This document shows positions 19,159 to 27,994 of a stretch of 64,000 nucleotides of DNA, in pieces. The translations under genes and the position numbers were made by a program. The notes below the pieces were generated by a model that ran no database searches, was not told the origin of the DNA, and worked only from the letters and a program-made list of their open reading frames with translations. Source of the stretch: Blastococcus aurantiacus (GTDB lineage Bacteria; Actinomycetota; Actinomycetes; Mycobacteriales; Geodermatophilaceae); assembly GCF_900102425.1 (NCBI RefSeq), contig NZ_FNBT01000008.1, positions 183,685 to 247,684 on the forward strand, written 5' to 3'. Within the stretch, counting starts at the first letter, position 1; the number at the start of each line of letters is the position of its first letter.

Positions 19159-20844
19159 TCAGCCGCGCAGCGCCGCCGCGGCCGCCGCACGAAGCTCCCG
19201 GCCCAGGCGGGCCTCGGCTCGCTGATCGGTGCGGACGACGACGATCCGCGGCCCGCCCAGCGCCAGCGCGGCCCGCAGATCGTCCGGCGTGGACACCGCC
19301 GACGCCGTCCACCCCAGAGCACCGGCGACGGCGACCAGGTCGCGGCCGTGCGGCGTGCCGAACACGCGCCGGTAGCCGGCCTCGTACCGGTCCTCCCCCG
19401 GCTCCAGCTGGGCGAAGATCCCGCCGCCGTCGTTGTCGGGCACCACGACGGTGAGATCGGGCAGCGGCTCCCCCTCGCCGGTCAGCAGACCGGTCAGATC
19501 GTGGAGGAAGGTCAGGTCGCCCATGAGCGTGAACGCGGGGCCGCCGTGGACCGTGGCGGCGCCGATGGCCGTGGAGATCGTGCCGTCGATGCCGGCGACC
19601 CCGCGGTTGGCCAGCACGGTGAGGTCCGCCCGGGGCCGGGCCAGCAGGTCGACGTCGCGCACCGGGGTGGAGGAGCCGAGCACCAGGACAGCGCCTGACG
19701 GCAGCGCGCCGACGACGTCGCGGGCGACCCGGGCGGCCGTGAGCCCGGGCGTCGCGTCCAGCGCGGCGTCGACCGCGGCTCCCGCCCGCTCGGCGGCCGA
19801 CCGCCAGGCGGCCACCCAGGCGCCGTCGGCACCGCTGCCGTCGGCACCGGCGAACAGGGAGGTCACCCGGGTGCTGGACCGCACCGCGTCGGCCCACCGC
19901 GGCGTGGCGCTGACCGTCTCCACCGTCACGGCGGGGTCGGCCAGCAGCGCGTTCACCGGGCGCGAGAGCGTCGGCCGCCCGACCACCAGCACGTGGTCGG
20001 GCCGGTGGGCGGCCAGCCAGTCGCGGGCACCGAGCAGGAGCACGCCGCCCCGCACCGCGGCCGGGCCACCCCAGGAGCCGCTGCTCGGCTCGGCCACCAC
20101 CGGCCAGGGGAACGCCTCGTCCAGTCCGTGCGCGGCACGCGCCGGGCCGTCGCCGGCGATGACCAACGTGCGCGGGGCCAGCCGGTGCGCCGTCGCGGAG
20201 AAGCCGGGCGGGGCCTGGGCGGCGGTCCAGGGCGCGCCGTCCGGGCGGCCGGCCCACGGGCCGTCCAGCGCGTCCCCGTCGTCGTCGCCGGGCATGAGCG
20301 GGTCGCGCAGGGAGAGGTTCAGGTGCACGGGCCCGGGGTCGGCCGACAGCGCCCCGGTCGCGGTGATCAGCGCCTTGGCGACGACGGAGCGCCAGTAGCG
20401 GTTCTGCGCCACCTCGCGCCCCTCCTCGGGCACGCCGACGTCGGCCGTCCACCGCACCGCGCCGCCGTAGAGCCCGGCCTGCTCGATCGTCTGGTTGGCA
20501 CCGGTCGAACGCAGCTCCGGTGGCCGGTCGGCGGTGAGCGCCAGCAGCGGCACCCCGGACGCGTCGGCCTCCAGCACCGCGGCGTGCAGGTGCGCCGCCG
20601 CCGTCCCCGACGTCGTCAGGACCGGCACCGGCCGGCCCGACGCCTTGGCCAGGCCCAGCGCCAGGAACGACGCCGTCCGCTCGTCGATGCGCACGTGCAG
20701 CCGCAGCCGCCGGGACCGCTCGGCGGCGGCGAGGGCCAGCGCCACCGGTGCCGAGCGCGAGCCGGGCGCCAGCACCGCGTCGGTGACGCCGCCGCGCAGC
20801 AACTCGTCGACCAGGACGCGGGCGAAGGCGGTCGAGGGGTTCAC
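19159..20844 (-). CDS. menD: 2-succinyl-5-enolpyruvyl-6-hydroxy-3-cyclohexene-1-carboxylate synthase
   Basis: Thiamine-diphosphate enzyme of 561 residues that joins isochorismate and 2-oxoglutarate. Motifs: N-terminal LVDELLRGGVTDAVLAPGSRS, VRIDERTASFLALGLAKASG with the catalytic Glu, SGTAAAHLHAAVLEA, and the ThDP/Mg segment MGDLTFLHDLTGLL near residue 440. The GTG at 20844 overlaps the menC stop (GTGA). The frame is open far upstream, but that part overlaps menC and is not coding. Co-transcribed with menC. Confidence 0.95.
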   Translation of the reverse strand: MNPSTAFARVLVDELLRGGVTDAVLAPGSRSAPVALALAAAERSRRLRLHVRIDERTASFLALGLAKASGRPVPVLTTSGTAAAHLHAAVLEADASGVPLLALTADRPPELRSTGANQTIEQAGLYGGAVRWTADVGVPEEGREVAQNRYWRSVVAKALITATGALSADPGPVHLNLSLRDPLMPGDDDGDALDGPWAGRPDGAPWTAAQAPPGFSATAHRLAPRTLVIAGDGPARAAHGLDEAFPWPVVAEPSSGSWGGPAAVRGGVLLLGARDWLAAHRPDHVLVVGRPTLSRPVNALLADPAVTVETVSATPRWADAVRSSTRVTSLFAGADGSGADGAWVAAWRSAAERAGAAVDAALDATPGLTAARVARDVVGALPSGAVLVLGSSTPVRDVDLLARPRADLTVLANRGVAGIDGTISTAIGAATVHGGPAFTLMGDLTFLHDLTGLLTGEGEPLPDLTVVVPDNDGGGIFAQLEPGEDRYEAGYRRVFGTPHGRDLVAVAGALGWTASAVSTPDDLRAALALGGPRIVVVRTDQRAEARLGRELRAAAAAALRG

Positions 20845-21806
20845 GCCGTGATCACCGCGGCCATCCGCGCGGCCCACCGCTGTTCGGTCTCCGCGTCGGC
20901 GGCCACGGCATCGAACCGGTCGGGCACCGGCCGCACGACCGGCAGCCGGCCGTCGACCGGGAGCAGCGGGGTGCTCGACACGTCGTCGGTGAACAGCGCG
21001 ACCGTGGCCAGGCCGCACGCGAACGGCAGCTCCGGGAGGGCGGCGGCCAGCGCCACCCCGGCGGCGATGCCGACCGAGCTCTCCAGCGCCGAGGAGACGA
21101 CGCAGGGCAGGCCGTGCGCCTCGGCGACGCGCAACGCTGCCCGCACCCCGCCCAGCGGCTGCACCTTGAGGACGACGACGTCGCCGGCCTCGCGGAGGTC
21201 GACCGCGAGCGGGTCGGCCGAGCGCCGGACGCCCTCGTCGACGGCGACCCGGACGTCGATCCGGCGGCGCAGGGCAGCCAGCTCGGGCAGCGTCGCGCAG
21301 GGCTGCTCGACGTACTCCAGCCCCACGGCGGCGTCGAGCGCGCGGATGCGGGCGACCGCTGTGTCCACGTCCCAGGCCGCGTTGGCGTCGACCCGGACGG
21401 CGCCGGACGGCCCGAGGGCGTCGCGCACCCCCTCCACGCGGGCGAGGTCGTCGGCCTCGGTCTGACCGGGCTCGGCGATCTTCACCTTGGCGGTGCGGCA
21501 GCCCGACGCGGCGACGATGGCGTGCGCCCGGTCGGCGTCGACGGCCGGCACGGTCACGTTCACCGGGACGGAGTCCCTCAGCGGGGCCGGCCAGCCCACG
21601 GTGGCGGCCTCGACCGCGGCGGCCCACCAGCGCCGGCTCTCCGCGACCTCGTAGTCCCAGAACGGGGAGAACTCGCCCCAGCCGGCCGGCCCGCGCAGCA
21701 GCACGCCGTCGCGCACGTCGATGCCGCGAAAGCGGTTGCGGAGAGGCACCGAGTAGACCCACGCATCCGCCGCCGGCCCACCGCCGCTCGCGGGGTTCGA
21801 GATCAT
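20841..21806 (-). CDS. menC: o-Succinylbenzoate synthase
   Basis: Enolase-superfamily dehydratase of 321 residues. The catalytic pair is visible as Lys in TAKVKIAEPG and Lys in VVLKVQPLGG. Metal ligands are in VRVDANAAWD, LEYVEQPC and VAVDEGVR. ATG 21806 sits 7 nt after a TAGGCT hexamer (21814-21819), so initiation may be leaderless. Upstream partner of menD and divergent from menE. Confidence 0.95.
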   Translation of the reverse strand: MISNPASGGGPAADAWVYSVPLRNRFRGIDVRDGVLLRGPAGWGEFSPFWDYEVAESRRWWAAAVEAATVGWPAPLRDSVPVNVTVPAVDADRAHAIVAASGCRTAKVKIAEPGQTEADDLARVEGVRDALGPSGAVRVDANAAWDVDTAVARIRALDAAVGLEYVEQPCATLPELAALRRRIDVRVAVDEGVRRSADPLAVDLREAGDVVVLKVQPLGGVRAALRVAEAHGLPCVVSSALESSVGIAAGVALAAALPELPFACGLATVALFTDDVSSTPLLPVDGRLPVVRPVPDRFDAVAADAETEQRWAARMAAVITA

Positions 21807-21847
21807 GGCCGACAGCCTAGGAGGGCGCCGCCGTACGCTCGTGCCTC
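21807..21847. promoter_or_regulatory. Compact divergent promoter region, menC / menE
   Basis: 41 bp between start codons. Minus -10 TAGGCT at 21814-21819 (7 nt to the menC ATG); plus -10 TACGCT at 21834-21839 (8 nt to the menE GTG). The minus -35 position (about 21837-21842) overlaps the plus -10, so the two promoters can hardly be occupied at once. Confidence 0.55.
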
Positions 21848-22990
21848 GTGGCCCGGCACCTGACCCTCGTCCCCGCCGCCGGGCTGACGCAGGCCGACGT
21901 GCGCGCGGCCCTGGACGGCGATCGCCCCCTGGCCGTCCTCCCCGCCGGCCCGCCCGCGGCCGGCGACGCCGCTCGCGCGGTGCTCCGCGCGGACGTTCCG
22001 CTGGAGGCCGGCGCGGACCTCGTCGTCGTCACGTCCGGCTCCACCGGCACCGGACGCGGCGTGCTGCTGTCGGCGGACGCCGTCCGCGCGTCCGCCTCGG
22101 CGACCCTGGAGCGGCTCGGTGGCCCGGGCAGCTGGCTGCTCGCTCTGCCCGTCTCGGCGATCGCCGGCCTGCAGGTGCTCTGCCGGAGCGAGGTGGCCGG
22201 ACGCGAGGCGGTCGTGCTCGACCGAGGTGAGGACCTGGCGGCGGCGGTCTCCCGCATGCCGGCCGGCGACCGCCGGTACACCGCACTGGTGCCCACGCAG
22301 CTGGTCCGCTTCCTCGACGCCGAGCCCGACGCGCTGCGCGGCTTCGACGCCGTCCTCGTCGGCGGGGCCGCCACCGACCCGGCTCTCCTGGCCCGCGCCC
22401 GCGCGGAGGGCGTTCGCGTGGTCACCACCTACGGGATGACCGAGACCGCGGGCGGCTGCGTCTACGACGGCGTCCCGCTGGACGGCGTGCGCGTGCGCGT
22501 GGTCGACGGCGGGACCGCAGGACCCGGCGGTGGCGGCATCGAGCTGGCCGGGCCCGTGCTGGCCTCGGGGTACCGGCTGGACCCGGCCGCCACGGCCGCC
22601 GCCTTCGGGGGCGGGTGGTTCCGCACTCGCGACGCCGGGGAGCTGACCGACGGACGGCTCACCGTGCTCGGCCGGCTCGACGACGTGCTCATCAGCGGCG
22701 GCGTCAACGTCGCGCCGGCGGCGGTGGAGGCGGTGCTGCGCGAGCACGCCGGGATCGCCGACGCCGTCGTCGTGGGCCGGCCCGACCCGGAGTGGGGCCA
22801 GCGCGTGGTCGCCGCCGTCGTCCCCTCCGGCGACCGCGCCCCGGACCTCGCCGAGCTGCGCCGCTGGGTGGGCGACCGGCTGGGCGCGGCGGCCGCCCCG
22901 CGGCAGCTGCACGTGCTGGCCGCCGTCCCGACCCTGCACACCGGCAAGCCCGACCGCCGTGCGGTCGCCGCCCTGATCCCGGAGGTCTGA
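21848..22990 (+). CDS. menE: o-Succinylbenzoate-CoA ligase
   Basis: ANL-superfamily adenylating enzyme, 380 residues, short as in other actinobacterial MenE proteins. The P-loop-like VVTSGSTGTGRGVLLS lies near residue 60, TTYGMTETAGGCVYDG near 195, and the hinge/core GRLDDVLISGGVNVAPAAVE near 280. The catalytic C-terminal Lys lies in LHTGKPDRRAV. The stop is followed directly by menA. Confidence 0.93.
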   Translation: MARHLTLVPAAGLTQADVRAALDGDRPLAVLPAGPPAAGDAARAVLRADVPLEAGADLVVVTSGSTGTGRGVLLSADAVRASASATLERLGGPGSWLLALPVSAIAGLQVLCRSEVAGREAVVLDRGEDLAAAVSRMPAGDRRYTALVPTQLVRFLDAEPDALRGFDAVLVGGAATDPALLARARAEGVRVVTTYGMTETAGGCVYDGVPLDGVRVRVVDGGTAGPGGGGIELAGPVLASGYRLDPAATAAAFGGGWFRTRDAGELTDGRLTVLGRLDDVLISGGVNVAPAAVEAVLREHAGIADAVVVGRPDPEWGQRVVAAVVPSGDRAPDLAELRRWVGDRLGAAAAPRQLHVLAAVPTLHTGKPDRRAVAALIPEV

Positions 22991-23863
22991 GTGGCCACCC
23001 CCGCGCAGTGGCTGGCCGGCGCCCGGCCCCGCACCCTGCCCGCCGCGCTCGCACCGGTGCTCGTCGGCACCGGAGCCGCCGCGGCGCTGGACGGCTTCCG
23101 CCCGTCCACCGCGCTGCTGGCGCTGGTCGTGGCCCTGGCCCTGCAGGTCGCGGTCAACTACGCCAACGACTACTCGGACGGCACCCGCGGCACCGACGCC
23201 GACCGGGTCGGGCCGATGCGGCTGGTCGGCTCCGGTGCCGCCTCGCCCCGGGCGGTGCTGGTCGCCGCGGTGCTCGCCTTCGCCGTCGCGGCGGTCGCCG
23301 GCCTGGTGCTCGCGGCGCTGACGAGCTGGTGGCTGGTCGCGGTGGGGGCGGTCTGCATCCTGGCCGCCTGGACCTACACCGGCGGACCCATCCCCTACGG
23401 CTACCGGGCGCTGGGCGAGGTCTTCGTCTTCGTCTTCTTCGGCCTCGTCGCCGTCGTCGGCACCACGTACGTGCAGACCGGGACGCTCCCGGGGCTGGCC
23501 TACGCCGTCGCAGTGCCCATCGGCCTGCTCATCGTGGCGATCCTGGTCGTCAACAACCTGCGCGACATCGACGGCGACGCGCTCGTGGGCAAGCGCACCC
23601 TCGCGGTGCTGCTGGGCGAGCGGGGCACCAGGTGGGCCTTCGCCGGGCTGTTCCTGGTCGCCCTGCTCGTCGTGGTGGCCGTGGGCGTCGTCCGGCCGTG
23701 GGTGCTGGTCACGCTGCTCGCGGTGCCGCTGGGCGTCCCCCCGCTGCGCACCGTGCTCGGCGGTGGCCGCGGCCCGGCGCTCATCGCGGCGCTGGGCGGT
23801 ACCGGCCGGCTCACGCTGGTGACCGGGGTGCTCCTGGCCGCCGGCCTCGCGCTCAGCGGCTGA
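22991..23863 (+). CDS. menA: 1,4-Dihydroxy-2-naphthoate polyprenyltransferase
   Basis: UbiA-family integral membrane prenyltransferase of 290 residues with about eight helices. The first Asp-rich motif is NYANDYSDGTRGTDADR (Mg-pyrophosphate binding) and the second is NNLRDIDGDALVGKRTLAVLLG. Adds the polyprenyl tail to DHNA. GTG start directly after the menE stop, so the two are translationally coupled. Convergent with the next gene, 3 bp apart. Confidence 0.95.
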   Translation: MATPAQWLAGARPRTLPAALAPVLVGTGAAAALDGFRPSTALLALVVALALQVAVNYANDYSDGTRGTDADRVGPMRLVGSGAASPRAVLVAAVLAFAVAAVAGLVLAALTSWWLVAVGAVCILAAWTYTGGPIPYGYRALGEVFVFVFFGLVAVVGTTYVQTGTLPGLAYAVAVPIGLLIVAILVVNNLRDIDGDALVGKRTLAVLLGERGTRWAFAGLFLVALLVVVAVGVVRPWVLVTLLAVPLGVPPLRTVLGGGRGPALIAALGGTGRLTLVTGVLLAAGLALSG

Positions 23864-23866
23864 CGG

Positions 23867-24202
23867 TCAGGCGGAGGGCTCCCCGCCGCTGAGCCGCGCG
23901 CGGAGCTGCTCCTTCTCGGCCCGGCGCGCCAGGCTGCGGGCGACGAGCGCCTCGCTGAGCCGCTCGCGGGAGGGCCGCAGGGCGAAGTAGGCGACCGGCA
24001 TCGACAGCAGCAACCCGAACAGCATCCCGGAGAAGAAGTCCAGCCCGCCGACCCACCACAGCAGCAGCGTCAGCAGGGCGAAGATGCCCAGCCGCCCGAT
24101 GGTGTGCAGGACGAGCCAGGGCAGCACCTTGGGCGGGGTCGCCGGGCCACCGGAGGGCCCGGCCGGGGTCACCGGCGGTCCCGCGGTCTCGTGCTCAGCC
24201 AT
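23867..24202 (-). CDS. DUF4229-type small membrane protein
   Basis: 111 residues. A proline-rich N terminus, two hydrophobic segments (about 32-50 and 53-72), then a basic/acidic amphipathic C terminus (RPSRERLSEALVARSLARRAEKEQLRARL). This resembles DUF4229 proteins, often found beside menA in actinobacteria; function unknown. The start overlaps the end of the upstream lrp-type gene by 8 bp, so they are co-transcribed. Confidence 0.85.
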   Translation of the reverse strand: MAEHETAGPPVTPAGPSGGPATPPKVLPWLVLHTIGRLGIFALLTLLLWWVGGLDFFSGMLFGLLLSMPVAYFALRPSRERLSEALVARSLARRAEKEQLRARLSGGEPSA

Positions 24203-24623
24203 GCCGGCCCTCCCACTTCGTCGACAGCACCACGGTGGTGCGGGTGCGTGCCACGCCCCTGATCCGGTTCAACGCGTTGACGGTGGCCTCGAGTGCCGGG
24301 ATGTCCGCCACACGCACCTTGAGCACGTAGCCCTCGCTGCCGGCCACCCGCCAGCAGTCCTCGATCCCCGGCACCTCGCGCATCGCGGCCTCGAGGCCCG
24401 TGTCGTCGACCGAGTCGCTCTCGATCACCCCGATGAGCGCGGTGACGTCCAGGCCCACCGAGGAGGGCTCGATGACCGCGCGGTAGCCGGTGATGACACC
24501 CGCCGCCTCCAGCTTGCCGACGCGCTCGTGCACGGCGGGCGAGGACAGGCCCACCTGGCGGGCCAGCTCGGCGTAGCTGGCCCGGCCGTTGGCCCGCAGC
24601 AGCTCGATCAGGTGCCGGTCCAC
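24195..24623 (-). CDS. Lrp/AsnC family transcriptional regulator
   Basis: N-terminal helix-turn-helix (DRHLIELLRANGRASYAELARQVGLSSPAVHERVGKL) followed by an Lrp-type ligand-binding domain (VGLDVTALIGVIESDSVDDTGLEAAM ... VLKVRVADIPALEATVNALNRIRGV). The family senses amino acids. No ATG lies near the domain start. The listed GTG (24623) gives 142 residues, but a GGAG motif is instead placed 8 nt before an ATC codon at 24630-24632, three codons upstream, where homologues commonly begin. The exact start is uncertain. Confidence 0.88.
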   Translation of the reverse strand: MDRHLIELLRANGRASYAELARQVGLSSPAVHERVGKLEAAGVITGYRAVIEPSSVGLDVTALIGVIESDSVDDTGLEAAMREVPGIEDCWRVAGSEGYVLKVRVADIPALEATVNALNRIRGVARTRTTVVLSTKWEGRHG

Positions 24624-24741
24624 GGCGTCGATGGCGTTGTCTCCGTCCTCGTGGCGGCCGGTTCCCCGTCCGCCCGCACTTCTCGGTCGGCACCGAGTAT
24701 CGCCGCGGTCGTACGCTGGGGCGGGACGAGGGGGTGTGACC

Positions 24742-24963
24742 ATGATCTTCCTGGTGGTGCTCGTGGCGGCGATCGTGGTGATCGCGCTGGTCATGCGGGC
24801 CGCAGCCAATCCGGGCGGGCCCGGTAGAGGGCTGCGTGGTCCCCGGCCGCCCCGGCGTCCCCGGCCGCAGCGGCCCACCCGGCCGCTCGCCCCCGACGAC
24901 GACCCGGAGTTCCTCCGCGAGCTCGAGCGGCGCGCCCGCCGGGACGACGGCACCCCCGCCTGA
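24742..24963 (+). CDS. Small single-helix membrane protein
   Basis: 73 residues: an N-terminal hydrophobic helix (MIFLVVLVAAIVVIALVM), then a Pro/Arg-rich stretch and an acidic/basic C terminus (DDDPEFLRELERRARRDD). GAGGGGG lies 7 nt before the ATG, and a TACGCT -10 lies at 24712-24717. An in-frame GTG two codons upstream is less likely because it would touch that ribosome-binding site. Divergent from the lrp-type gene. Function unknown. Confidence 0.7.
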   Translation: MIFLVVLVAAIVVIALVMRAAANPGGPGRGLRGPRPPRRPRPQRPTRPLAPDDDPEFLRELERRARRDDGTPA

Positions 24964-24987
24964 GCCGGGACGGGCCCACCCGCCTGA

Positions 24988-25299
24988 TCAGGCGGCCGGG
25001 CTCGCCCCGAACAGCCGCCGCCAGCCCCGCCGGGACGCGAGCGGTGCCGTGCCCACGACCGGTGCCACGGCGCTGTCCACCGGCTCGTCGGACGAGGCCG
25101 GCTGCACGTCGTCCGGCCCCTCACGGGTGTCGTCCGGCCAGCCCACGGCACCTCCGCCGCCCGGCTCGGGCTCGGGCCAGCCCGTGCTGCCCCCGGAGTG
25201 CTCGCCGTGCGCCCCGGCCGGAGCGCCGGCCCGGCGGGAGAGCGCAGCGGCGACCAGCGGGTGCACCGTCGAGTCGTCTGCCGCGGTGTGCTTACCCAC
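24988..25299 (-). CDS. Conserved hypothetical protein, acidic and disordered
   Basis: 103 residues beginning MGKHTAADDSTVHPLVAAALSRR, with a Gly/Pro/Asp-rich middle and a basic C terminus (RRGWRRLFGASPAA). No membrane helix or known domain. AGGAGG stands 5 nt before the GTG at 25299, a strong translation signal. A palindrome CCGCCTGATCAGGCGG (24980-24995) spans the stop codon and may help termination. Function unknown. Confidence 0.7.
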   Translation of the reverse strand: MGKHTAADDSTVHPLVAAALSRRAGAPAGAHGEHSGGSTGWPEPEPGGGGAVGWPDDTREGPDDVQPASSDEPVDSAVAPVVGTAPLASRRGWRRLFGASPAA

Positions 25300-25352
25300 G
25301 GTGACCTCCTGGGGACCTCGGTCCGGACGCCGTCATGCCTGCATGGAAGCAC

Positions 25353-25390
25353 GCGGGGCCGACATCCGTCACGGACGTGCCGCGCCCCGC
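25353..25390 (-). terminator. Hairpin downstream of ccsB
   Basis: Nested stem: outer GCGGGGC (25353-25359) with GCCCCGC (25384-25390), inner ACATCCG with CGGACGT around a TCA loop. It lies 45-80 nt after the ccsB stop, with no T-tract, as is common in high-GC actinobacteria. Probably ends the hem-res-ccs array; untested. Confidence 0.5.
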
Positions 25391-25434
25391 CGGAGTCGGC
25401 CTCACTCCCCGTGATCGCCCGGGAGGCGGTGGGG

Positions 25435-26406
25435 CTACTTCCCGCCGTAGCTGTGCAGGCCGCTCGAGACCAGGTTGACGAAGGTCAGGTTGAAGATCAT
25501 GACCATCAGACCGACGACGTTGACCCACGCGGCCGGGCGGCCGCGCCAGCCGGCCGTCGTCCGGGCGTGCAGGTAGCCGGCGTAGACGACCCAGGCGATG
25601 AACGACCAGGTCTCCTTGGGGTCCCAGCCCCAGAACCGGCCCCAGGCGCTCTCCGCCCAGATGGCACCCGCGATCACCGCGAAGGTCCAGATCGGGAAGC
25701 CGAAGACGGCGGTGCGGTGGGCCAGCCGGTCGAGGACCGACGACTCGGGCAGGCGCGCGACGAAGCCGCTGCCCCGCTCCTCGGCCGGCTTGGCCTCGTC
25801 CTTGCTCCGGACCAGGTACAGGACGCTGGCGATGCCGCTGACCAGGAAGATGCCGAAGCCCAGGATGGCGGCGGTGACGTGGATGCCCAGCCAGGCCGAC
25901 CGCAGGGCGGCGACGAGCGGGGCACCCTCGACGTACAGGAACAGCCCGATGCCGACCATGCCCAGCACGACCGGGGCCAGCACGAAGACGCCGATGTGCC
26001 GCAGGGCCTGCGAGCGCAGCGCGAGCACGACGTAGGCGACGACCGACACGAGCACGACCGCGGTCGCGAACTCGTACATGTTGCCCCAGGGCAGCCGGTC
26101 CAGGGCGAGTGCGCGGCAGACCAGGACGCCGGCGTGCGCCAGGGCGGCGAGCACGGTGACGGCAATGGCGAGGCTTCCCCAGCGCTGCGCGCGTCGCTGC
26201 GCACCCCGGTCGGCGGTCCCGTCGGCGACACCGTCGTCCCCGACCACGGCCGGGACGCCACCCGCCCCGACCAGCTCGCGGGCCCTCTCCGGACGCCGCC
26301 CGAAGGCCAGCTGTGCGCAGAAGGCCACCAGCGCGACCGAGTACAGCGCGACGGCGATCGAGAAGAAGGTGTCCGACAGGTCGAGGAGCGACTGGTCAGG
26401 AGTCAC
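25435..26406 (-). CDS. ccsB: c-type cytochrome biogenesis protein CcsB (CcsA/ResC-type heme handling)
   Basis: Polytopic heme-delivery protein of cytochrome c maturation system II, 323 residues. The diagnostic tryptophan-rich motif WAESAWGRFWGWDPKETWSF lies near residue 255, with conserved His-containing helices on either side (LGIHVTAAILGF; YAGYLHARTTAGW). Works with ResB as heme exporter and lyase. Its start overlaps the end of resB by 11 bp. Confidence 0.95.
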   Translation of the reverse strand: MTPDQSLLDLSDTFFSIAVALYSVALVAFCAQLAFGRRPERARELVGAGGVPAVVGDDGVADGTADRGAQRRAQRWGSLAIAVTVLAALAHAGVLVCRALALDRLPWGNMYEFATAVVLVSVVAYVVLALRSQALRHIGVFVLAPVVLGMVGIGLFLYVEGAPLVAALRSAWLGIHVTAAILGFGIFLVSGIASVLYLVRSKDEAKPAEERGSGFVARLPESSVLDRLAHRTAVFGFPIWTFAVIAGAIWAESAWGRFWGWDPKETWSFIAWVVYAGYLHARTTAGWRGRPAAWVNVVGLMVMIFNLTFVNLVSSGLHSYGGK

Positions 26407-27994
26407 GCGGGGAGACCTCCGGAAGTGGTGAGGTGCGGGCGGCGAGCGCGGCCCTCAGGTCGTCGGTGAGGGCGGCGAACCGTGGGGCGCTCTCGCCGCT
26501 GCCCCGCGTCAGCGAGGCCAGCGTCAGCACGGTACCGCCGCCGTCGGGGGCGGGGGCGGCCCGGGCGAAGACCCGCTCGCGGCGCAGCAGGAGCAGCCCG
26601 AGCAGGCCGGTGAGCAGCGCGATGGCCGAGACGAGCACCCACACCTGACCGGGGTCGTGCGAGTACTGCATGGCGGCGAACTCCTGGAAGCCGCTGAAGG
26701 TGATGACCGTGCCGTCCTCGAGGGTCATCGACTCCCCGACCGACAGGTTCGCCGCCCCCGCCTCGACCAACCGGCCGCGCTCGATCTGGCTGGCGTCCAG
26801 CGAGTAGACCGACTGCGGGATGCCCGAGTCCAGCCCGAGGTAGCCCTGGTAGGCCACCACCGCGACCCGCGGGTCCAGCGGTCGCGGGTCGATCGAGGTG
26901 AGCACGCCGCCCTGCACCAGGCCGGTCGGCGCGAAGAAGCCCTCCAGCGCCAGCTGGGTGTCACCGCCGACGTCGGGCAGCTTGAGCGCGCCCTCGCTGG
27001 CCATCGTCTGCGGGTCCGAGGGCAGGAAGGGCACCGAGATCTTCTCGAACACCTGGCCGTCGGGCAGGGTCACGCTGAACTCGGGGCTGAACCCGTGGCC
27101 GGTGACGTAGAGCCGGTCGCCCGCGGAGCGCAGCGGGTCGTTCACCCCGATGGTCGTCGGCCGACCCTCCTCATTGGGCCCGCCGTACCGGATGTCGGCG
27201 GTGAACGACGACGCCGTGAGGTCGGGCTCGTACTCGGCCTCGAAGTTCTCCAGAGTCACGCAGGTCGGCGAGAGGTCGCCGGTGTCGATCAGCGGCCCGG
27301 CCGAGTAGGTGTCGTACTGCTGGAAGGAGTTGCAGAAGCCGTCGCCCTCGGTGACCAGGATGCTGCCCTCGTAGCCCCACAGCTTGCCGCCGGCCAGCCC
27401 CAGCAGCAGCGCGATCAGGGAGAGGTGGAACAGCAGGTTGCCCGTCTCCTTGAGGTAGCCCTTCTCGGCGGAGAGGTCGTCCCCCCGACGGACGACGCGG
27501 TAGCGCCGGACCCGCAGTTCCTCCTCCACGACGTCGAGGGCGGCGACCGGCGCCAGCGGCGTCGCCACCTCGCCGGAGTCGGGCAGCCGCAGCAGGTTGC
27601 GCGGGGCCGGCGGCGGCGCGGCGCGCAGCGCGCGGGCGTGCTCCACGGCGCGCGGAACCACGCAGCCGATGAGCGAGATGAACAGCAGCAGGTAGACCGC
27701 GGCGAACCACGGCGAGCTGAAGACGTCGAACAGGTACAGCCGGTCCAGCACCGGCGCGAGGTCGGGGTGGTCGGCGAAGTACTGCCGCACATTGGTCTGC
27801 GACAGCGAGCGCTGCGGCAGCAGCGAGCCCGGGACGGCGGCCAGCGCGAGCAGGAAGAGCAGCACGATGGCCGTGCGCATCGCCGTCAGCCGGCGCCACC
27901 AGCCCAGCAGCCGGCCGGCCACCCGGCGCCCGGCGGAGGGGCGCGCGGGCGGTGGTGGCGCGGGGGCCTCCCGCGGCGGGGCGGTGGTGGTCAC
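26396..27994 (-). CDS. resB: Cytochrome c biogenesis protein ResB
   Basis: 532 residues. The ResB family has three N-terminal helices, a large extracytoplasmic domain and a final helix. Seen: AIVLLFLLALAAVPGSLLPQ, FSSPWFAAVYLLLFISLIGCVVPR, NLLFHLSLIALLLGLAGGKLWGYEG and the C-terminal VLVSAIALLTGLLGLLLL. GTG 27994 overlaps the ccdA stop (GTGA). With CcsB it forms the system II synthetase that attaches heme to CXXCH apocytochromes outside the membrane. Confidence 0.94.
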   Translation of the reverse strand: MTTTAPPREAPAPPPPARPSAGRRVAGRLLGWWRRLTAMRTAIVLLFLLALAAVPGSLLPQRSLSQTNVRQYFADHPDLAPVLDRLYLFDVFSSPWFAAVYLLLFISLIGCVVPRAVEHARALRAAPPPAPRNLLRLPDSGEVATPLAPVAALDVVEEELRVRRYRVVRRGDDLSAEKGYLKETGNLLFHLSLIALLLGLAGGKLWGYEGSILVTEGDGFCNSFQQYDTYSAGPLIDTGDLSPTCVTLENFEAEYEPDLTASSFTADIRYGGPNEEGRPTTIGVNDPLRSAGDRLYVTGHGFSPEFSVTLPDGQVFEKISVPFLPSDPQTMASEGALKLPDVGGDTQLALEGFFAPTGLVQGGVLTSIDPRPLDPRVAVVAYQGYLGLDSGIPQSVYSLDASQIERGRLVEAGAANLSVGESMTLEDGTVITFSGFQEFAAMQYSHDPGQVWVLVSAIALLTGLLGLLLLRRERVFARAAPAPDGGGTVLTLASLTRGSGESAPRFAALTDDLRAALAARTSPLPEVSPRDS

